From an uncultured Actinoplanes sp. (lineage in GTDB: Bacteria > Actinomycetota > Actinomycetes > Mycobacteriales > Micromonosporaceae), in contig CAKUMG010000025.1 of the NCBI GenBank assembly GCA_934667465.1, positions 1 through 17,242 of the forward strand: a DNA stretch of 17,242 bases, read 5' to 3'. A model generated the notes under the pieces. It ran no database searches. It was not told the origin of the DNA and saw nothing but the letters and a program-made list of their open reading frames with translations. How positions within the stretch are numbered: position 1 is the stretch's first letter; each line of letters opens with the position of its first letter. Both the position numbers and the translations under genes were made by a program. Below are positions 13,927 to 17,242 of the stretch, piece after piece.

Positions 13927-13938
13927 TTGCCAGGGCAA
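13927..13938. promoter_or_regulatory. Dyad TTGCC-AG-GGCAA between HxlR and the alpha/beta hydrolase
   Basis: Five-base perfect arms around AG lie in the middle of the 77-base divergent gap; TTGCCA could also be a -35 box for the hydrolase. It is a possible HxlR operator. Short symmetric sites like this arise by chance, so the assignment is tentative. Confidence 0.35.
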
Positions 13939-13962
13939 CCCACCGCCGCCGACGATCATTCC

Positions 13963-14697
13963 ATGACCAAGACGTATCTGCTGGTGCACGGCGCCTGGCA
14001 CAGCGGGCAGTGCTGGGCCCGGGTGGTCCCGTTCCTGGGCGGGGCCGGCCACCGGGTCCTCACCCCCACGCTGACCGGGTACGGCGAGACGCGGCACCTG
14101 GCCGGCCCGGACGTCGGCCTGGGCACGCACACCGACGACATCGTCGCGCTGATCCTCGCGCAGGACCTGACCGGCGTCGTGCTCGTCGGGCACAGCTACG
14201 CCGGGATGGTGATCTCCGCGGTCGCCGAGCGGGTGCCGGACCGGATCGCCGAGCTGGTGTTCCTGGACGCGATGGTGCCCGTCGACGGGGAGAGCGCGTG
14301 CGACGTCATGCCGGTCACGAAGACCCTGATCGACCTGGCTGCGGACGGCGAGCAGCCGTGGCGGATCCCGCCGCTGCCGGAGCTGCCGCCGCACGGGCTG
14401 TTCGGGGTCACCGACCCGGCGGACGTGGCGTGGGTCCGCACGATGCTGGGCGATCAGCCCGTACGCTGCCTCACCGAGCCGGTGCGGCTGACGGATCTCC
14501 GCGCGGCGGCGCTCCCCCGTACACACATCCACTGCATCGGCAGCGAGCCGGAGGGCTTCGCGCGGCGCCCGGCCGCCACCGGCCGGGTGCGGGAACTGAC
14601 CGCCGGCCACGACTGCATGATCACCGTCCCCGGCGAGCTGGCAGCCCTGCTGCTCTCGCTCCCTGGGAGCGCTGTCACTCCGCCCGGTGGTAGGTGA
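13963..14697 (+). CDS. Alpha/beta hydrolase, esterase-like
   Basis: The cytoplasmic 244-residue hydrolase belongs to the 'LLVHGAWHSGQCW' group, which includes salicylate/pyrethroid esterase-like and hydroxynitrile-lyase-like proteins; the real substrate is unknown. The HG oxyanion segment is at YLLVHGAWH. The nucleophile elbow is LVGHSYAGMV (Ser near residue 80), and the catalytic histidine is in TAGHDCMITVPGELAALL near the C-terminus, as in this group. The acid is probably in the THIHCIGSEPEG region, where an Asp/Glu is expected. The start ATG 13963 has only a weak ribosome-binding site. The gene is divergent from an HxlR regulator, and its last 23 bases overlap, tail-to-tail, the end of the DHFR-like gene. 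Confidence 0.88.
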   Translation: MTKTYLLVHGAWHSGQCWARVVPFLGGAGHRVLTPTLTGYGETRHLAGPDVGLGTHTDDIVALILAQDLTGVVLVGHSYAGMVISAVAERVPDRIAELVFLDAMVPVDGESACDVMPVTKTLIDLAADGEQPWRIPPLPELPPHGLFGVTDPADVAWVRTMLGDQPVRCLTEPVRLTDLRAAALPRTHIHCIGSEPEGFARRPAATGRVRELTAGHDCMITVPGELAALLLSLPGSAVTPPGGR

Positions 14698-15256
14698 CCA
14701 CGTCGGCACCGCTCGGAAAGTGCTGGACGTCGCCCACGGTGAACGCCGTGGGGTCGAACGGCGCGTCGATCAGCGGGAGCCCGGACCCCGCGAGGACCGG
14801 GTAGCGCTTGATCCGGATCTCGTCGATCTCGTCCAGCAGCGCGCCGGCGAGCTTGCCGCCGCCGCACAGCCACAGGTCGAGGCCGTCGGTGGCCTTCAGC
14901 TCGCGGACGAACGCGACCGGGTCGCTCGACACCCACTCGACTGGGGTGTCCGCGGGCGCCTCGGGCGTGCTCGAGAAAACGATCTGACGAAGATGCGCGT
15001 ACGGGCTGAGGACGCCCGCGTCCGCGCCGACCTGCCAGGTGGCACGGCCCATGAGGACCGTGTCGAAGCGCTGGTTCGGCGCGTCCTCCGCGATCCCGAC
15101 CGCGGCGCGGAACGCGGTCGGGATGGTCTCGGGCTGCTCGGCGTTCATGGCCGCCAGCAGGTCCATGTCGAAGGGGAAGAAGTCGCTCTCCCCGGCCGGC
15201 CCGGCGATCCGCCCGTCGATGGTCGCGGCGATGTAGTACACGAGTCGGCGAGTCAT
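14675..15256 (-). CDS. Dihydrofolate reductase / RibD C-terminal-like reductase
   Basis: The 193-residue protein of the DHFR-like RibD-C family probably acts as an NADPH-dependent reductase; most such stand-alone proteins have no known substrate and are not true folate enzymes. MTRRLVYYIAATIDGRIAGP is the first strand and cofactor loop, DTVLMGRATWQVG is the family's MGRxTW block, and LDLWLCGGGKLAGALLDEID EIRI is the GGG nucleotide-binding block, followed by YPVLAGSGLPLI. ATG 15256 has no strong ribosome-binding site and lies 10 bases downstream of the two-TM gene's stop, which suggests translational coupling in one operon. Its 3' end overlaps the convergent alpha/beta hydrolase by 23 bases. 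Confidence 0.9.
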   Translation of the reverse strand: MTRRLVYYIAATIDGRIAGPAGESDFFPFDMDLLAAMNAEQPETIPTAFRAAVGIAEDAPNQRFDTVLMGRATWQVGADAGVLSPYAHLRQIVFSSTPEAPADTPVEWVSSDPVAFVRELKATDGLDLWLCGGGKLAGALLDEIDEIRIKRYPVLAGSGLPLIDAPFDPTAFTVGDVQHFPSGADVVTYHRAE

Positions 15257-15266
15257 CCGACGATCT

Positions 15267-15524
15267 TCACACGGGACGGTCCGGCCGGTTGCCCCGGCGG
15301 CGCAGCAAGACCGCGGTTGTCAGGTAGGCGGCGGCGCCCATCGTGAAGGCGGCCGCGACGACGATCCGGCCCGGTCTCCCGCCCAGGCCGGTGGGGTCGC
15401 TGCCCACCAGAGTCAGCCATTGCAACGCGGCCAGCAGCGCCCAGCCACCGCCTAGGACGAACCCGGCCTTCGGGGTGTGCGTCGTCTGCCACCAGGGGCG
15501 CTTCGGCGTGGTCACGATCGTCAT
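15267..15524 (-). CDS. Small two-TM membrane protein of unknown function
   Basis: The 85-residue protein has two predicted membrane helices (KAGFVLGGGWALLAALQWLT L; RIVVAAAFTMGAAAYLTTAV LL) and a basic tail RRRGNRPDRPV. ATG 15524 is supported by high third-position GC from that codon on; there is no clear ribosome-binding site. It is the first gene of a probable two-gene unit with the DHFR-like reductase (10-base gap). It is divergent from the second HxlR gene; their shared promoter region carries the 25-bp element also found before the Rid gene. I do not recognise a family. Confidence 0.65.
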   Translation of the reverse strand: MTIVTTPKRPWWQTTHTPKAGFVLGGGWALLAALQWLTLVGSDPTGLGGRPGRIVVAAAFTMGAAAYLTTAVLLRRRGNRPDRPV

Positions 15525-15546
15525 TGTCGCAGCCGGGGGCGGTTTG

Positions 15547-15571
15547 CGCTCTCTTGCGGTTACCAGGGAAC
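15547..15571. promoter_or_regulatory. 25-bp shared element, copy 1 (HxlR / two-TM divergent promoter)
   Basis: It begins CGCTCTCTTGCGGTTACC and ends AGGGAAC. It matches copy 2 at 16403-16427 at 23 of 25 positions in the same orientation. Its core GGTTACC contains the dyad GGT-t-ACC. It lies 17 bases before ATG 15589 and 22 bases before the two-TM gene's start on the other strand, a typical operator position. Confidence 0.65.
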
Positions 15572-15588
15572 TGATGGAGAGTACGGGC

Positions 15589-15972
15589 ATGGGAACCCGA
15601 CAGGAGATCAGCGCCCTCCCCCCGGAAGCCGACCTGGCCCGGGCGGACTCGCTGGCCCGCGAGATCTTCTCCGACATCGCCAACAAGTGGGCGTTCCTGA
15701 TCATCGAGTTCCTCGGGCAGCGCACCATGCGGTTCAGCGAGCTGCGCGACGAGGTCGGCGGCATCAGCCACAAGATGCTCACCCAGAACCTGCGGATGCT
15801 CGAGCGCAACGGGCTGGTCGAACGGCACGTCCACCCGACCGTCCCGCCGCGCGTCGAGTACACGCTCACCGAGGCCGGCGACGCCCTGCGCGCCGTGGTC
15901 GACGGCATGTGCGGCTGGACCCAGCGCTATCTGGGCCACATCGAGGCCAGCCGCACCCGCACCCCGGCCTGA
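15589..15972 (+). CDS. HxlR family transcriptional regulator (second copy)
   Basis: The 127-residue winged-helix HxlR protein contains IFSDIANKWAFLIIEFLGQR TMRFSEL, then GISHKMLTQNLRMLERNGLV (recognition helix) and HPTVPPRVEYTLTEAGDALR (wing). Unlike many family members it has no cysteine near the N-terminus; the residues before the NKW block are ARADSLAREIFSDIA, so a thiol switch there is unlikely. ATG 15589 is chosen because GGAGAG lies 7 bases upstream; ATG 15574 (five residues longer) is possible. It is divergent from the two-TM/reductase pair and convergent, with a 9-base gap, with the Rid gene. The same 25-bp element marks both flanking promoters, which suggests that it regulates both sides. 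Confidence 0.9.
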   Translation: MGTRQEISALPPEADLARADSLAREIFSDIANKWAFLIIEFLGQRTMRFSELRDEVGGISHKMLTQNLRMLERNGLVERHVHPTVPPRVEYTLTEAGDALRAVVDGMCGWTQRYLGHIEASRTRTPA

Positions 15973-15981
15973 CGGCCGCGG

Positions 15982-16389
15982 TCAGTCCAGGACGGCGACC
16001 GCCTCCACCTCGACCAGGTGCTCCGGCACGTCCAGCGTCACGATCCCGAACATCGACGCCGGCGCGGCCGGGGTGACGCCGAGCTTCTCCGCCGCCCGCG
16101 CGATCCCGTCGAGCAGCAGCGGCATCATGTCGGGCTTCCAGTCGACCACGTGCATGGTCAGCTTCACCACGTCGTCGAACGTCGCGCCGACCCCGTCGAG
16201 GGCCTTCCCGACGTTGAGGTAGCACTGCTCGACCTGCGCTGCGAAGTCACCGACCCCGACATCGGCACCGTTCTCGTCCCACGCCACCTGCCCGGCGATG
16301 TGCACGATCCTCGAGCCGGTCGCCACCGATACCTGCTTGTAGATCGGAATCTCGGGCAGCCCGCTCGGGTTCACCAGGTTCACCGCCAT
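15982..16389 (-). CDS. Rid family protein lacking the catalytic arginine
   Basis: The 135-residue member of the Rid (YjgF/YER057c/UK114) family has trimeric-barrel blocks VHIAGQVAWDENG, DFAAQVEQCYLNVGKALDGV GATFDDVVKLTMHVVDW and LVEVEAVAVLD. Enamine/imine deaminase activity in RidA depends on an arginine in the 'PAR' block (Arg105 in E. coli). Here the matching stretch reads TPAAPASMFGIVTLDVPEHL, with Ser112 where Arg is expected. It therefore probably belongs to an arginine-less subfamily with another role. ATG 16389 follows GGAGG. It has its own promoter, with the 25-bp element lying between the -10 box and the ribosome-binding site, and converges on the HxlR gene. Confidence 0.9.
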   Translation of the reverse strand: MAVNLVNPSGLPEIPIYKQVSVATGSRIVHIAGQVAWDENGADVGVGDFAAQVEQCYLNVGKALDGVGATFDDVVKLTMHVVDWKPDMMPLLLDGIARAAEKLGVTPAAPASMFGIVTLDVPEHLVEVEAVAVLD

Positions 16390-16402
16390 GTCGGAGCCTC
16401 CT

Positions 16403-16427
16403 CGCTCTCTTTCGGTTACCAGGAAAC
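16403..16427. promoter_or_regulatory. 25-bp shared element, copy 2 (Rid gene promoter)
   Basis: Same 25-base element as at 15547-15571, with T for G at position 10 and A for G at position 22. Here the core extends to the inverted repeat CGGTT-ACCAGGA-AACCG (16413-16429). It overlaps the Rid gene's -10 box by two bases and covers the predicted start site, where a bound repressor would block transcription. Confidence 0.65.
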
Positions 16428-16454
16428 CGTAAGTGACCATGGCGGGCCTGGGAA
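16426..16454 (-). promoter_or_regulatory. Promoter of the Rid family gene
   Basis: On the minus strand TTCCCA (16454-16449) and TACGGT (16431-16426) are 17 bases apart. The start would fall inside the 25-bp element, about 30 bases before ATG 16389. Confidence 0.5.
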
Positions 16455-16482
16455 GAAGGCACTTTTCCGAGACCAGGGCACC

Positions 16483-16494
16483 TTCCGGTAACCG
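16483..16494. promoter_or_regulatory. Partial third copy of the GGTTACC element
   Basis: On the minus strand CGGTTACCGGAA shares the CGGTTACC core and the following GGAA with the two full copies, minus one base. It lies directly upstream of the leaderless -10 box at 16503-16508, around the -35 position of the truncated gene. Confidence 0.4.
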
Positions 16495-16502
16495 CTGCCC
16501 CG

Positions 16503-16554
16503 TAGGGTCCCCCCGGTGAAGCTGAGCCGCGCGGAGGGTGTCCGGACGGGCTGA
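16503..16554 (+). pseudogene. Leaderless gene start truncated after 12 codons
   Basis: TAGGGT (16503-16508) is followed after 7 bases by GTG 16516, the same layout as the AI-2E gene's leaderless promoter. The frame reads VKLSRAEGVRTG and then TGA at 16552-16554. A well-formed start with no gene behind it suggests that the body was deleted or replaced at the next joint. A genuine 12-residue peptide is an alternative. Confidence 0.4.
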
Positions 16555-17099
16555 CCCGGCGGGCCCGATACTTCCTTGCCACGCAGGCGGTGCGGGGCGA
16601 CGTGCCCGGCGTCGAGCATGCCGGCGGTGACCAGGGAGTCGCCCAAAACCGCACGGTTGTACACGGCGGCGGTCCGGCGCATCTGGTCGGCTTGGCGCTG
16701 CGCCCTGCCGGCCAGGGAAACCATCAGCTGCTCGAGTCGGCCGAGCGATTCCCCCGCACGATCCACCGTCGCCCGGGTGGCCTCGTGTTCGCCGGGCATC
16801 GCCCACATTGCGAACTCGCGGACATCGACGGCGAGCAACTTGTATTCAGCCTCGTAGCGGCGCACCGCGCGCCCGGCGATGGCCTGGATGAAAGAGGCCG
16901 CGGGGCTGCCCGCCACAACCCTGTCCCAGACCGCGAAGCCTTGGAAGAACCCGACGCAGACGAACGCGAGATCCTCGTACAACGCGGTGATCGAGGTGTC
17001 CAGGTTCGTGCGGAAGCCACAGCCGGCCCAAGGCAACTGAATCCGGATGCTGGTGATTCTGCGCGTGAAATCGTCCTGCGTGGAGGCGAGACTTTCCGA
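16555..17099 (-). pseudogene. Unidentified helical protein, fragment without a clear start
   Basis: The minus-strand frame after the stop at 17100-17102 reads SESLASTQDDFTRRITSI and on through NLDTSITALYEDLAFVCVGF, RAVRRYEAEYKLLAVDVREF AMWAMPGEHEATRATVDRAG, then ESLGRLEQLMVSLAGRAQRQ ADQMRRTAAVYNRAVLGDS. It is a plausible, mainly helical protein of about 150 residues with coiled-coil-like spacing in the second half. There is no ATG or GTG with a ribosome-binding site; the only early start is TTG 17036. After about residue 150 the frame runs into proline/arginine-rich sequence and through the Rid promoter to 16416, so the natural 3' end also seems lost. GC content and codon bias are weaker than in neighbouring genes. 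Family not recognised. Confidence 0.45.
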
Positions 17100-17242
17100 T
17101 CAGAGTGACGAGTTCGTTCTTCTGGTCACCCAGCCCCACGCGGCGAAGCCGAGCGGGCCCGAGGCGAGGACGCCGATCCCTGGCAGGGTGCTGAGCCGGC
17201 CGATCCAACTGTCGTCCGGGCCGGTCAGAATGCTGCGCGCGT
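17100..17242 (-). CDS. C-terminal part of a membrane protein, partial at the window edge
   Basis: The minus-strand frame enters from the right edge reading ARSILTGPDDSWIGRLSTLP GIGVLASGPLGFAAWGWVTR RTNSSL and stops at 17100-17102. One probable membrane helix (GIGVLASGPLGFAAWGWV) is visible. The pattern is faintly like the last helices of MFS permeases, but this is a guess. The next fragment downstream is open in the same frame immediately after this stop. That fits either a joint or a nonsense mutation within one gene. Confidence 0.4.
   Translation of the reverse strand, partial: ARSILTGPDDSWIGRLSTLPGIGVLASGPLGFAAWGWVTRRTNSSL

Overview
The window is GC-rich DNA with frequent GTG starts, strong codon-position bias, leaderless-type promoters and a SigB/F-type stress sigma module. 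It looks like the chromosome of an actinomycete, plausibly in or near Micromonosporaceae (inference from style only; no marker gene is present). I see no tRNA, rRNA, CRISPR array, transposase or integrase.

Layout. 1-687 is a mosaic of three broken genes in alternating orientation: an NAD-dependent epimerase C-terminus, an internal piece of a 5'-nucleotidase, and an XdhC/CoxI N-terminus. Next come a secreted family-3 pectate lyase (856-1620) and an AI-2E/PerM-type membrane protein (1719-2882). A ROK-type repressor lies divergent from a YbiU/DUF1479 iron/2-oxoglutarate-type oxygenase, with an operator-like inverted repeat between them (2978-5437). A second scar follows (5438-5735), with a 32-bp tandem duplication and two orphan C-termini, and then a membrane protein of unknown function (5736-6443).

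6523-9602 is a stress-signalling block: a SigB/SigF/SigG-type sigma factor, a divergent GAF-SpoIIE-type PP2C phosphatase, and a STAS anti-sigma antagonist. The STAS gene has a promoter matching the SigB/F consensus. The anti-sigma kinase that would complete the partner switch is not here. Downstream are formyltetrahydrofolate deformylase (purU) and a secreted S33 tripeptidyl-aminopeptidase-like hydrolase, preceded by a Zur-like box. The hydrolase is convergent with, and overlapped by, an HxH amidohydrolase-like gene.

13544-16389 is a small-molecule or redox-stress region: an HxlR regulator divergent from an alpha/beta hydrolase; a two-TM protein plus a DHFR/RibD-like reductase, divergent from a second HxlR regulator; and a Rid-family protein. 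A near-identical 25-bp element lies upstream of both the second HxlR/two-TM promoter region and the Rid gene. A partial third copy lies at the promoter of a leaderless gene that now stops after 12 codons. I regard this as the best candidate for an undescribed regulatory circuit in the window. 16555-17242 is a third scar with gene fragments.

Recurring theme: intact, strongly biased genes alternate with short joints made of truncated genes, with no mobile element to explain them.
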